Assembly (NCBI GenBank): GCA_034104345.1
Contig: JAXEDY010000022.1
Span: 1-38,954, forward strand
Origin: HGM11416 sp034104345
GTDB lineage: Bacteria > Bacillota > Clostridia > Christensenellales > Borkfalkiaceae
Length of the DNA stretch: 38,954 nucleotides
Direction: 5' to 3'
Shown here: positions 32,801-38,954 of the stretch, one piece after another
Layout: each line of letters opens with the position of its first letter
Numbering within the stretch: position 1 is the stretch's first letter
Made by a program: the position numbers and the translations under genes
The notes under the pieces: generated by a model
Database searches by the model: none
Seen by the model: the letters and a program-made list of their open reading frames with translations, nothing else
Told to the model about the DNA's origin: nothing

Positions 32801-32896
32801 TATGAAGCGTCGCGGATCATCAAAAAAATGCAAAAATTAGAATCGAATATTTTAAGTATATGGATTGATCAACCGCAAGATAGATTGCTTATGTAA
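29891..32896 (+). CDS. large metallophosphoesterase protein with three N-terminal repeat modules and an unknown C-terminal domain
   Basis: The 1001-residue protein has a central calcineurin-like phosphoesterase core: D497-L-H499, GGD541, GN575-H576-E, H710 in FTHTP, and GH732-T-H734. All metal-ligand motifs are present, so catalysis is plausible. Before it lie three degenerate copies of one module (about residues 72-135, 280-345 and 372-437) sharing a tryptophan- or charged-turn, an F-x2-F helix and FLKNDLSNADL; copies two and three end in pentapeptide-like A/N-D-L repeats. After the core about 260 residues include a striking GGDGHIHGAIVDIDFYNHIY. No signal peptide. AAGGAG precedes the ATG. 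The gene is far more AT-rich than its neighbours (TTA, GAT, AAA codons), indicating transfer. A role in defence or nucleotide signalling is possible but unproved. Confidence 0.82.
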   Translation: MDKGESCAENERRAFLSADEIEFYVGQLKKKSISFFDVPEELRNHPSIVSVERKKGIRKSEKRGYDVVRNNFFVEESIYWNRFGEKVVSKNNVVFDCFCDYYNFLQGDIYENACYYKYGFSQDEQIKYSINLSRINFESFIDKNIDDFTLNRSENETKEYEKGEENKKILKILVEELNRCVTYQEFERFIDEYSFLEDFFLYEFIEHDKEKAFDFIMRLINNGFSFGFEKSLCLIYDPQKILDFYDNQCYAKSTAKKHKSRLKHFIDDLVGGKIKKYYRSYFDEKTHYFICLCRGKYDGNSFPVVSLYKYFETFEDLAKYLKNDLTYCDFSNAILPDNFDLSKYKIDKSTKLPISYQKKLIYKVTKKYNRAKDRFTVCQTWENESGVIIKSYDHEFKYFFEFVHFLKNDLSNADLLFCDGLSNISDFSDLDLKNARLKSDILDKLNVGYKKIENVVVENFPEIEKNEDESVAALIDSRGELTFEELRGNQCVYYISDLHLMHRIKNAKCKTVNDELYLFQKIIDELLDNANKKGIILIGGDTASDFEIFKLFVEVLRDSLDEKISRQKVVFVLGNHELWNFSCEEDSNYVYSAFDEIVDKYRKVISENGMFLLQNNIILKTDSDIIEEISSQELKSIAKTDLLHRVNKARIILFGGLGFSGYNKTFNADQGIYRNAISRQQEVEETRKFEALYKKVCSDLIGKRVVIFTHTPKSDWCADDVLIKNFVYVSGHTHRNYFYDDGDYRIYSDNQIGYKQDKCRLKYFALEDDYDVFEYYEDGIYPITREQYIDFYRGKNIMMTFYREFYKLFMLKNKGYYMFVLQSENGNFLLLNGGMVKFITQKSLKYYYDNMSSVIALIKTPLDKYSEYQKLISHDVKAIGGDGHIHGAIVDIDFYNHIYINPIDFKMTAYRAENITKKEVFDGVPTLLEKECPQLYANYLKQIEGRTETAVSLFSSSSANELQIYLESNIYEASRIIKKMQKLESNILSIWIDQPQDRLLM

Positions 32897-33035
32897 ATAA
32901 ATAAAAAAGTGTTTTTGCATAAAAAGTCTTTTCTGTAAAGTCTATTGTAGTTTTAAAATGCAAAAATCAACGACAAATAATGCTTGAAGAAAAAAAGCGG
33001 CAACTTAACGATAATAATTGAAGAAAAACATAAAA

Positions 33036-33881
33036 ATGGTCGGCGAAGAATTTTTTATAGAAAAAACGCCCGCGGTTTTGTATAAAAAACGGGCGATTAA
33101 AAACGCTGAAAAGTCGGGCGAAAATCAAAACTTGAAAAAGAGCGGAAAAGTGTTTTTAGTAGTGCACGGGCAGGGCGGAAACAAAGAAGAAGCCGCCGAT
33201 TTTGCACCCGTTGCGTTAAAGCACGGCTACGACGTTCTGGCGATAGATTTGCCTGCTCACGGCGGCAGAACGGACGGCGCCGAGTTTTTGCCGTGGGTTG
33301 TTATCCCCGAACTTAAAGCGGCGTTTAAATTTGCAAAAAGTCGCTATAAAAGCGTTTCGGTGCGCGCAACAAGTATCGGCGCGTGGCTGTCGCTTTTGGC
33401 TTTTAAGGGCGAAAAAATAGACGAATGTTTGCTTGTTTCGCCGCTTTTCGATATGGAAGGCATGATTTTTGGCATGATGAAAGCGGCGGGCGTAACAGAA
33501 GAAAAGCTTAAAGCAGAAAAAGTTATAAACGCCGATTTAGGCGGCGGTAATTTTGCCGTTTTGTCGTGGGAATATCTGCAATTCGCAAGAAATAACGAGC
33601 CGCAGCCTTTGTGCGAAAAAACCTTCGTTTTGCGCGCCGATAACGACGAGACGATAAGCGCGAAAACCGTTGAAGATTTCTGCGAAAAATTCGGGTGCGA
33701 ATTAACCGTTTTAAGCGGCGGCGAGCATTGGCTGCATACCGAAAGCGATAAACTTCGCGTAAAAAATTGGGAAAATCGTTGTTTAAAAAACAGGTCGCGC
33801 TTTTTTGTTGCGCGCAACTTTTTGCTGTTCTGGACGTTTTTTATCGGTATAGGCGCGCTTTGCGGCGAAGCGTTTGAATAG
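33036..33881 (+). CDS. alpha/beta hydrolase, C-terminus apparently fused to a broken zinc-ribbon gene
   Basis: This is a cytoplasmic serine hydrolase of the alpha/beta fold. HGQGGN forms the oxyanion-hole turn, the nucleophile is S113 in ATSIGAW (the usual GxSxG with the first glycine replaced by T or A), LRADNDETIS holds the likely acid, and SGGEHWLHTE the histidine. I prefer ATG at 33036; a TTG at 33018 adds 6 residues and neither has a strong ribosome site. The homologous part ends near VKNWENR; the last 35 residues (SRFFVARNFLLFWTFFIGIG and on) are hydrophobic and unlike the family. They run in the same frame as the zinc-ribbon remnant that follows, so the original end of the gene was probably lost. 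Substrate unknown. Confidence 0.75.
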   Translation: MVGEEFFIEKTPAVLYKKRAIKNAEKSGENQNLKKSGKVFLVVHGQGGNKEEAADFAPVALKHGYDVLAIDLPAHGGRTDGAEFLPWVVIPELKAAFKFAKSRYKSVSVRATSIGAWLSLLAFKGEKIDECLLVSPLFDMEGMIFGMMKAAGVTEEKLKAEKVINADLGGGNFAVLSWEYLQFARNNEPQPLCEKTFVLRADNDETISAKTVEDFCEKFGCELTVLSGGEHWLHTESDKLRVKNWENRCLKNRSRFFVARNFLLFWTFFIGIGALCGEAFE

Positions 33882-34141
33882 GATGAGTTTGGACAAGGCC
33901 GTTGCGATAATTGCGGTTGGCGTAACGATGCGATGAATGAACAAAATCCCGATGACGTAGTTGCGCCCAATTTGATACCGCTTAATAAGGCAAAAAAGTT
34001 GTATTTAAAAAAAAGAACCTTTTTTTCCCGATATTTACGATTTTATCGGAAAAGCAAAAATAGGCAACGAATATTTAAAAGATATTTGGCACGAAATATA
34101 CGAAAGAAATCGGTATCGTTCGATTTACAACGTAAGTATAT
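33882..34141 (+). pseudogene. remnant of a small CPCC-like zinc-ribbon protein
   Basis: Directly after the hydrolase stop, and in the same frame, the DNA reads DEFGQGRCDNCGWRND, then QNPDD and LIPLNKAKKLY. This resembles the second half of cysteine-rich CPCC-type proteins (C-x2-C-G-W, ND, PD, SLN-x-A). At the T7 run near 34021 the frame breaks; one base out of phase it continues PDIYDFIGKAKIGNEYLKDI, then HEIYERNRYRS, and stops at 34139-34141. The N-terminal cysteine pair is not readable in frame. A premature TAG (33879-33881) and a homopolymer frameshift make it a pseudogene, unless the run is a sequencing error. Confidence 0.55.
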
Positions 34142-34174
34142 AGTTCGTTTTTACAATTAAAAATAATCTCGCGT

Positions 34175-34220
34175 AAAAAAAATACGAACACCGACGTTTC
34201 GCCGTTGTTCGTATTATTTT
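34175..34220. terminator. bidirectional intrinsic terminator
   Basis: AATACGAACACCG (34181-34193) pairs with CGTTGTTCGTATT (34203-34215) with one G-T pair. A and T runs flank both sides. It ends the minus-strand tRNA-Leu and the + strand hydrolase/zinc-ribbon unit. Confidence 0.8.
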
Positions 34221-34223
34221 TTA

Positions 34224-34308
34224 TGGTGTCGAGAATGAGACTTGAACTCACACGGTGTTTACCATACGCCCCTCAAACGTACGCGTCTGCCAATTCCGCC
34301 ATCCCGAC
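34224..34308 (-). tRNA. tRNA-Leu (GAG)
   Basis: Class II tRNA on the minus strand with long variable arm and encoded CCA (complement of 34224-34226). The acceptor GTCGGGA pairs with TCTCGAC (one G-T pair). The loop around TTTGAGG gives anticodon GAG, reading CTC and CTT. Confidence 0.94.
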
Positions 34309-34337
34309 AAAAACACCTTAATTTTAAGTGCTTTAAT

Positions 34338-34366
34338 ATAATACAATTTTTATTTGCGGATGTCAA
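34338..34366 (-). promoter_or_regulatory. promoter of tRNA-Leu
   Basis: TTGACA (complement of 34361-34366), 17 bases, TATTAT (complement of 34338-34343), 29 bases before the tRNA. Confidence 0.8.
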
Positions 34367-34415
34367 CGATTTTTGCCGCGTTTTTAATATTTTTTTTAAA
34401 TTTTTACCATTATAT

Positions 34416-34444
34416 TTGATATATTTTTTTTATTGTGCTATCAT
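34416..34444 (+). promoter_or_regulatory. promoter of the nitroreductase gene
   Basis: TTGATA (34416-34421), 17 bases, TATCAT (34439-34444), about 85 bases before the ATG. Confidence 0.6.
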
Positions 34445-34530
34445 GTATCGGTAGAAAAGACGCCTTTAAGGCTTGACGGGGCTTAGTTCAGCTCGGCTAA
34501 TTACTAAAAAATAAAAAACAGGTGATTTTT

Positions 34531-35058
34531 ATGAATGAAGTTTTAGAAAACATCGTTACCAGAAGAAGCGTTCGTTCGTTTGTGCAGGGCAAAAAAATAC
34601 CTGAAAAAGTGCTTGAAGATATAGCGACTGCGGGGCTTTTTGCGCCCAGCGCTTTAAATCGCCAGCCCGTTTGCTTAACCGTGGTTGCCGATAAACAAAA
34701 AATACGCAAACTTTCGCTTGCCGTGGGTAAAGCGATGATGCGCGACGAAAAATACGATTTTTATTCGCCCGAAGCGATAATTATAACTTCGTGCGACCGC
34801 GAAAGTCGCTTTATAAAAGAAGATACTTCGTGCGCGCTTGAAAATATATTCTTATATGCGCACTCGGTCGGCGTGGGCTCGGTATGGATAAACCAACTTA
34901 CCGAAGTTTACGATAATCCCGAAGTAAGGGAAGTGCTTTGCTCGCTCGGAGTTCCGTCGAATCACGTTTGCGGCGGAATGGCGGCTCTCGGTTATCCTGC
35001 CGAAAATCAGCCCGAAAAAGATCTTACGCGCAAGGGCAAAGTAACTTACGTTTTATAA
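34531..35058 (+). CDS. nitroreductase family flavoprotein
   Basis: The 175-residue protein belongs to the FMN-dependent nitroreductase family, which reduces nitro compounds, quinones or flavins with NAD(P)H. The N-terminal FMN-binding motif is RRSVRSF (usual RRSxRxF), followed by APSALNRQP (usual APSxxNxQP) and, later, GVGSVWINQL and MAALGYPAE (usual LGYP). I set the start at ATG 34531 with AGGTGA 5 bases upstream; the GTG at 34522 overlaps that ribosome site. It is a single-gene unit with its own promoter. Natural substrate unknown. Confidence 0.9.
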   Translation: MNEVLENIVTRRSVRSFVQGKKIPEKVLEDIATAGLFAPSALNRQPVCLTVVADKQKIRKLSLAVGKAMMRDEKYDFYSPEAIIITSCDRESRFIKEDTSCALENIFLYAHSVGVGSVWINQLTEVYDNPEVREVLCSLGVPSNHVCGGMAALGYPAENQPEKDLTRKGKVTYVL

Positions 35059-35196
35059 GTTAAACCAAAAAAGCATTAAAAAACGTAACCCCCGAAACGG
35101 CAATGCGCGCGGCTAAAAAAGATTTTCGGACGTAAAAGGTATAATTTTATCGACAAATAAATAATAGTTGAGTTTTTTACCCAAAATATTTTCGAT

Positions 35197-35550
35197 ATGC
35201 TCGACGAAAACTGCGAAAACGCATTAAAAACAATAATAAATTCGTGCGCGGGCGGGTATACCGTGCTCGACGTAAACGACTTTGAAAACGTTGGCGACCT
35301 TGAAAAAACGCTTGCGCTGTTATCTGCCGGCGGCTACGTTTCGCTGCGCTATTCGGGTAGCGACGAATACCTTTTAAAACCCACCGAAAAGGGCGCGAAC
35401 TATTTTTACGGAAAAACCGATAAACTGCTTTTTAAAAGCGTTCTACGCCGAACGGGCGCGCTTTATTCGTTTTTAGGCTCGCTTGCGGGCGGGGCGGCGG
35501 TTATGATAATCGCGCTTTTAATTTTGTTTTTAGGCGGCGCGTTTGCTTAA
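35197..35550 (+). CDS. small winged-helix-like protein with C-terminal membrane segment
   Basis: I do not recognise a named family. Of 117 residues the first 75 look like a winged helix (a TVLDVNDFENVGDLEKTLAL helix-turn pattern, then YVSLRYSGSDEYLLKPTEKG as wing strands). The last 25 form a transmembrane helix (AAVMIIALLILFLGGAF). No ribosome site is obvious before the ATG. It overlaps the next gene by 8 bases, and that gene has the same layout, so the two may be duplicated partners acting at the membrane. Confidence 0.65.
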   Translation: MLDENCENALKTIINSCAGGYTVLDVNDFENVGDLEKTLALLSAGGYVSLRYSGSDEYLLKPTEKGANYFYGKTDKLLFKSVLRRTGALYSFLGSLAGGAAVMIIALLILFLGGAFA

Positions 35551-35911
35551 AAAGAACGAACGCGTTTTTGCGGATATTTTGTTCGGGCGGTTTGCGGGCG
35601 GTGAAAACGGTAATAAACTTTTGATAGGGTATAACTCTTTTTTTTCTGTCGTTTCGCAAAAACTAAAGGTAGACGAAAGCGAATTTAAATCGATTTTAAA
35701 AACGCTTGAAAACGAAGACTATATCGAAGTAATTTATACTGACAGGCACGGCGAACCTTTTTTATATATAACCTTAAAAAAACGGGGCGCATGCTTTAAA
35801 CGCGAGCAAAAAGAAAACCGCCGAAGTTTGCTTTTCAGGCTTTTTTTAGCGGTGATTTCGGCAATAATAACTTTTGTTTTCGGGCGGCTGTTATATTTGC
35901 TGTTTTCGTAA
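35543..35911 (+). CDS. second small winged-helix-like protein with C-terminal membrane segment
   Basis: The 122-residue protein starts at a TTG (35543) overlapping the end of the preceding gene. Residues 1-80 again resemble a winged helix (KVDESEFKSILKTLENEDY, then IEVIYTDRHGEPFLYITLKK), followed by a basic linker and a C-terminal membrane helix (LFLAVISAIITFVFGRLLY). Order and topology equal those of its neighbour, although the sequences have diverged. The overlap implies coupled translation. Function unknown. Confidence 0.6.
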   Translation: MLKKNERVFADILFGRFAGGENGNKLLIGYNSFFSVVSQKLKVDESEFKSILKTLENEDYIEVIYTDRHGEPFLYITLKKRGACFKREQKENRRSLLFRLFLAVISAIITFVFGRLLYLLFS

Positions 35912-35933
35912 GGCTGGTTTTTTAAAAGTCAGG

Positions 35934-36027
35934 CTATAAGTCTGTTATCGGCACTTTCGCAGTATAAATAAGGTTTTTGACAAAAAAACGCAGAAGTGTG
36001 CCTATAAGTCGGTTATCGGCACTTTCG
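35934..36027. repeat. duplicated 26-base hairpin motif upstream of uvrB
   Basis: Two direct copies, 35934-35959 and 36002-36027, match at 25 of 26 positions (CTATAAGTC[T/G]GTTATCGG, then CACTTTCG), 68 bases apart. Each can fold: ATAA pairs with TTAT around GTCGG (or GTCTG), and in copy two the outer TGCC pairs with GGCA. No LexA-type box of the Bacillus form was seen nearby. Confidence 0.75.
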
Positions 36028-36124
36028 GCTAAAACGATACGATTAAATAACATGCTAAAAAAGCAATAACTTAAAAGGAAAAATCGCACGGCTAAACATC
36101 AGCAAAATTAAGGCGACGATAAAT

Positions 36125-38086
36125 ATGGAAGACAGAAAATTCGTAATACATTCAAAATTCAAGCCCACGGGCGATCAGCCGCAAGCGATAGAAAAACTGA
36201 CCGAAGGATTTTTAGACGGACTAAGAGAGCAGGTTTTGCTGGGCGTAACGGGCAGCGGCAAAACGTTTACTATGGCTAACGTAATACAAAATCTGCAACG
36301 TCCGGCGCTCGTTATAGCGCACAACAAAACTCTGGCGGCGCAACTTTGCAACGAACTGCGCGAATTTTTTCCCGAAAACAGAGTTGAATATTTCGTTAGT
36401 TACTACGACTATTATCAGCCCGAATCATATATTCCGCAAACGGATACTTACATCGAAAAAGACCTTTCGATAAACGACGAAATAGATAAACTTCGCCACA
36501 GCGCGACTTTTGCTTTGCACGAGCGGCGCGACGTAATAGTGGTCGCTTCGGTTTCGTGTATTTACGGTTTGGGCGCGCCCGAAGAATATTACAATCTGGC
36601 GATATCGCTAAGACCGGGGCAAAAACTCGACCGCGACGTGTTTATGCGCAAACTCGTTTCTATTCAATACGAACGCAAGGATATCGATTTTCAGCGTTCG
36701 TCTTTTCGCGTTCATGGCGACGTGGTTGAGGTTTTTCCGTCGTCGAACTCGGAAATAGTTTTGCGCGTAGAATTTTTCGGCGACGAAATAGACAGAATTT
36801 GCGAAACCGACTTCGTTACGGGAAAAATCATATCCGAACTTAAACACGCGGTTATTTTCCCCGCGAGCCACTACGCCGTTTCGGGCGGTACCATGGGCAA
36901 GGCGCTTAAACAAATCGAAGCGGATATGACAGAAGAAGTTGCCGAACTCGAGCGTGACGGAAAACTTTTAGAAGCCCAAAGGCTTAAACAGCGCACTTCT
37001 TACGATTTGGAGATGATGAGCGAAATAGGCTATTGCAGCGGAGTTGAAAATTACAGCAGATATTTCGACGGGCGAAGCCCCGGTCAGCCGCCTTTTACGC
37101 TTTTAGACTATTTTCCCGACGATTTTATCTTGTTTATCGACGAAAGCCACATGACGATTCCGCAAATTCGCGCGATGTATAACGGCGACCGTTCACGCAA
37201 AAAAAATCTCGTCGATTTCGGGTTCAGGCTTAAATCGGCTTACGATAACCGCCCCCTTACGTTCGACGAATTCGACGCGCGCGTCGGGCAGATGGTGTGC
37301 ATTTCGGCAACCCCCGCCGAATACGAACTTAAACATGCGGGGCAGGTCGTAGAACAGATTATACGCCCCACGGGGCTTATCGATCCGCCCGTAGAAATAA
37401 GGAAAACCCGCGGACAAATCGACGATTTGCTCGGCGAAATTAACAACGTGGTTGCAAGCGGCGGGCGTATTCTTATAACAACTTTAACCAAAAAAATGGC
37501 AGAAAGCCTTACCGATTATTTAAAAGAGCAGGGCAAAAAGGTGCGTTATATGCACTCGGATATCGATACGCTCGAACGAGTAGAAATAATAAGCGAACTT
37601 CGCCGCGGAGATATTGACGTGCTGGTGGGCATAAACCTTTTGCGCGAAGGGCTGGATATCCCCGAAGTTAAACTCGTAGCCATACTCGACGCCGATAAAG
37701 AAGGCTTTTTGCGTTCGGACACGGCGCTCGTTCAGACTATAGGCAGAACGGCGCGTAACAGCGAAGGGCGGGTTATTATGTATGCCGACAACGTTACGCA
37801 AAGCATGCAGCGTGCCATAAACGAAACAAACCGTCGCCGCGAACTTCAAAGCGAATATAACCGCGTTCACGGAATTACCCCCAAAACCATTATAAAACCT
37901 ATTTCGAACAGTCTTGAAATTACCAAAAAAGTCGACCGCACCAAAGACGTTGCGAAAAAAGACATACCGGACGAAATAGAAAAATTAAAAGCGCTTATGA
38001 AAGTTGCTCAAAACAATTTAGACTTCGAAAAGTGTATCGAAATACGCGATACCATAGCAAAATTAAAGATGAAAATGCGCGGGTAA
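36125..38086 (+). CDS. uvrB: excinuclease ABC subunit B
   Basis: UvrB is the damage-verifying helicase-like core of nucleotide excision repair; it receives DNA from UvrA and recruits UvrC. The 653-residue protein is full length. Walker A is GVTGSGKTFT, and the beta-hairpin region reads EYFVSYYDYYQPESYIPQTD. The DEAD-like Walker B is FIDESHM, motif VI is QTIGRTARN, and the C-terminal UVR domain (KLKALMKVAQNNLDFEKCIE) binds UvrC/UvrA. No strong ribosome site precedes the ATG. uvrA follows after 83 bases in the same direction, a common arrangement in Bacillota. Confidence 0.97.
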   Translation: MEDRKFVIHSKFKPTGDQPQAIEKLTEGFLDGLREQVLLGVTGSGKTFTMANVIQNLQRPALVIAHNKTLAAQLCNELREFFPENRVEYFVSYYDYYQPESYIPQTDTYIEKDLSINDEIDKLRHSATFALHERRDVIVVASVSCIYGLGAPEEYYNLAISLRPGQKLDRDVFMRKLVSIQYERKDIDFQRSSFRVHGDVVEVFPSSNSEIVLRVEFFGDEIDRICETDFVTGKIISELKHAVIFPASHYAVSGGTMGKALKQIEADMTEEVAELERDGKLLEAQRLKQRTSYDLEMMSEIGYCSGVENYSRYFDGRSPGQPPFTLLDYFPDDFILFIDESHMTIPQIRAMYNGDRSRKKNLVDFGFRLKSAYDNRPLTFDEFDARVGQMVCISATPAEYELKHAGQVVEQIIRPTGLIDPPVEIRKTRGQIDDLLGEINNVVASGGRILITTLTKKMAESLTDYLKEQGKKVRYMHSDIDTLERVEIISELRRGDIDVLVGINLLREGLDIPEVKLVAILDADKEGFLRSDTALVQTIGRTARNSEGRVIMYADNVTQSMQRAINETNRRRELQSEYNRVHGITPKTIIKPISNSLEITKKVDRTKDVAKKDIPDEIEKLKALMKVAQNNLDFEKCIEIRDTIAKLKMKMRG

Positions 38087-38169
38087 ACCTATACGAAAAC
38101 GAATAAAACAAACGCATAGAAAAAAGTAAACGGATAAAAACTCAAAACAAAAACGTAAAAAGCATAAAA

Positions 38170-38954
38170 ATGATTGACTATATAAAAATTACGGGAGCAA
38201 AAGAGAATAACCTGAAAAACGTCGACGTAACCATTCCTCGCGATAAACTCGTGGTGTTCACGGGCGTTTCGGGAAGCGGTAAATCGACTCTCGCGTTCGA
38301 CACGATTTTTGCCGAAGGGCAGCGCAGATACGTCGAGAGTCTGTCGAGTTACGCGCGTATGTTTTTGGGGCAGATGCAAAAACCCGACGTAGAAAAAATC
38401 GAAGGGCTTTCGCCCGCCATATCCATCGACCAGAAAACAACGAACAACAACCCGCGCTCGACCGTAGGCACGGTTACCGAAATTTACGATTATTTCAGAC
38501 TTTTGTTCGCGCGCGCGGGCGTTCCGCATTGCCCCGAATGCGGCAGAGAAATAAAACGCCAGACAGTAGACGAAATTTGCGATAAAGTTATGGCTATGCC
38601 GGAAGGTAGCCGAATTTTCGTGAATGCGCCCGTTGCAAGAGGTAAAAAGGGCGAGTTTAAAAAGGAACTCGAATCGTTCAGGCGCAGCGGTTACGTCCGC
38701 GTGGATATAGACGGCGTAACTTACGAACTTTCGGAAGAAATAAAACTCGAAAAAAACATAAAGCACGACATAAGCGTTGTTATCGACAGGCTTATAGTTA
38801 AAGACGGAATTCAAAAACGCCTTTCGGACAGTTTGGAAACGGCGATAAAACTCGGCAACGGGCTTGTTATAATTAAGTGCGGCGACGAACAAACGCTGTT
38901 TTCGACTAAATACGCTTGCCCCGATTGCGGCGTAAGCGTCGAAGAAATCGAACC
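38170..38954 (+). CDS. uvrA: excinuclease ABC subunit A, N-terminal part (runs off the window)
   Basis: UvrA recognises damaged DNA and loads UvrB. The frame from ATG 38170 stays open to the edge (about 261 codons of some 940). It begins MIDYIKITGAKENNLKNVDV and has Walker A GVSGSGKSTLAFDT, the characteristic EGQRRYVESLSSYARMFLG, then IDQKTTNNNPRSTVGTVTEI. The first zinc-module cysteines follow (HCPECGRE) and later CPDCG. No in-frame stop occurs, so it is intact as far as visible. It probably shares a message with uvrB. Confidence 0.96.
   Translation, partial: MIDYIKITGAKENNLKNVDVTIPRDKLVVFTGVSGSGKSTLAFDTIFAEGQRRYVESLSSYARMFLGQMQKPDVEKIEGLSPAISIDQKTTNNNPRSTVGTVTEIYDYFRLLFARAGVPHCPECGREIKRQTVDEICDKVMAMPEGSRIFVNAPVARGKKGEFKKELESFRRSGYVRVDIDGVTYELSEEIKLEKNIKHDISVVIDRLIVKDGIQKRLSDSLETAIKLGNGLVIIKCGDEQTLFSTKYACPDCGVSVEEIE

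Noticed and set aside
34242..34454. 70-codon + frame opposite tRNA-Leu
   Set aside because: It reads through the antisense of the tRNA and its promoter.
38089..38892. 267-residue open frame on the minus strand opposite uvrA
   Set aside because: It is the antisense shadow of uvrA, whose + frame has all the family motifs; the minus frame is rich in F, R and N and shows no homology.
1..38954. CRISPR array
   Set aside because: No regularly spaced repeats were seen; the only close direct repeat is the pair upstream of uvrB.

Overview
The window looks like a chromosomal segment of an uncultured Clostridia-type Bacillota. Pointers are a groES-groEL operon under a CIRCE operator, a potABCD operon led by an XRE-cupin regulator, consensus sigma-A promoters (TTGACA-N17-TATAAT), strong AAGGAG ribosome sites, CCA-encoding tRNA genes, and an AT-rich genome whose core genes favour codons such as gcg, cgc, tcg and aaa. 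I cannot assign a genus; relationship to the Christensenellales-like gut lineages is only a guess.

Positions 1-5716 are accessory. They hold the end of an unrecognised membrane or secreted protein, a decayed serine recombinase, an IS3-type transposase tail, a two-gene minus-strand operon (unknown protein 1889-2671 and an XRE-HEPN fusion 2682-4469) with a textbook promoter and overlapping palindromic operator, and a truncated WYL-type regulator. The region abuts the 3' end of a tRNA-Gln(CTG) gene (5717-5791).

Positions 5792-21098 are mostly housekeeping: tldD-pmbA (protease/peptide maturation pair), asd-lysC (aspartate pathway), an SDR oxidoreductase, thyA-folA (dTMP and folate cycle), nagB, groES-groEL, a dCMP deaminase (feeding dUMP to ThyA), a cyclophilin, a small unknown protein and aspS. 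Downstream of nagB sit three degenerate REP-like hairpins, and after aspS there is a truncated RAYT-type Y1 transposase with another GTAG-headed REP hairpin.

Positions 21515-27230 are a polyamine-uptake operon on the minus strand (regulator, potA, potB, potC, potD). PotA and PotD are both longer than usual and PotD carries a C-terminal membrane anchor. The regulator has a consensus promoter with two tandem palindromes downstream. A six-tRNA operon follows (27590-28201: Pro, CAT, Asp, Phe, Thr, Tyr).

Positions 28301-35911 are a second accessory stretch: a serine beta-lactamase-like hydrolase, a very AT-rich 1001-residue metallophosphoesterase protein with three degenerate copies of an N-terminal module and an unknown C-terminal domain, an alpha/beta hydrolase whose tail appears fused to a broken zinc-ribbon gene, tRNA-Leu(GAG), a nitroreductase and two small winged-helix/membrane proteins. 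The window ends in uvrB and the start of uvrA, preceded by a duplicated hairpin motif.

The best candidates for undescribed biology are the XRE-HEPN operon with its unknown partner (RNase motif R566-N-x3-H571, likely self-regulated) and the metallophosphoesterase protein. Neither can be called a defence system from sequence alone.
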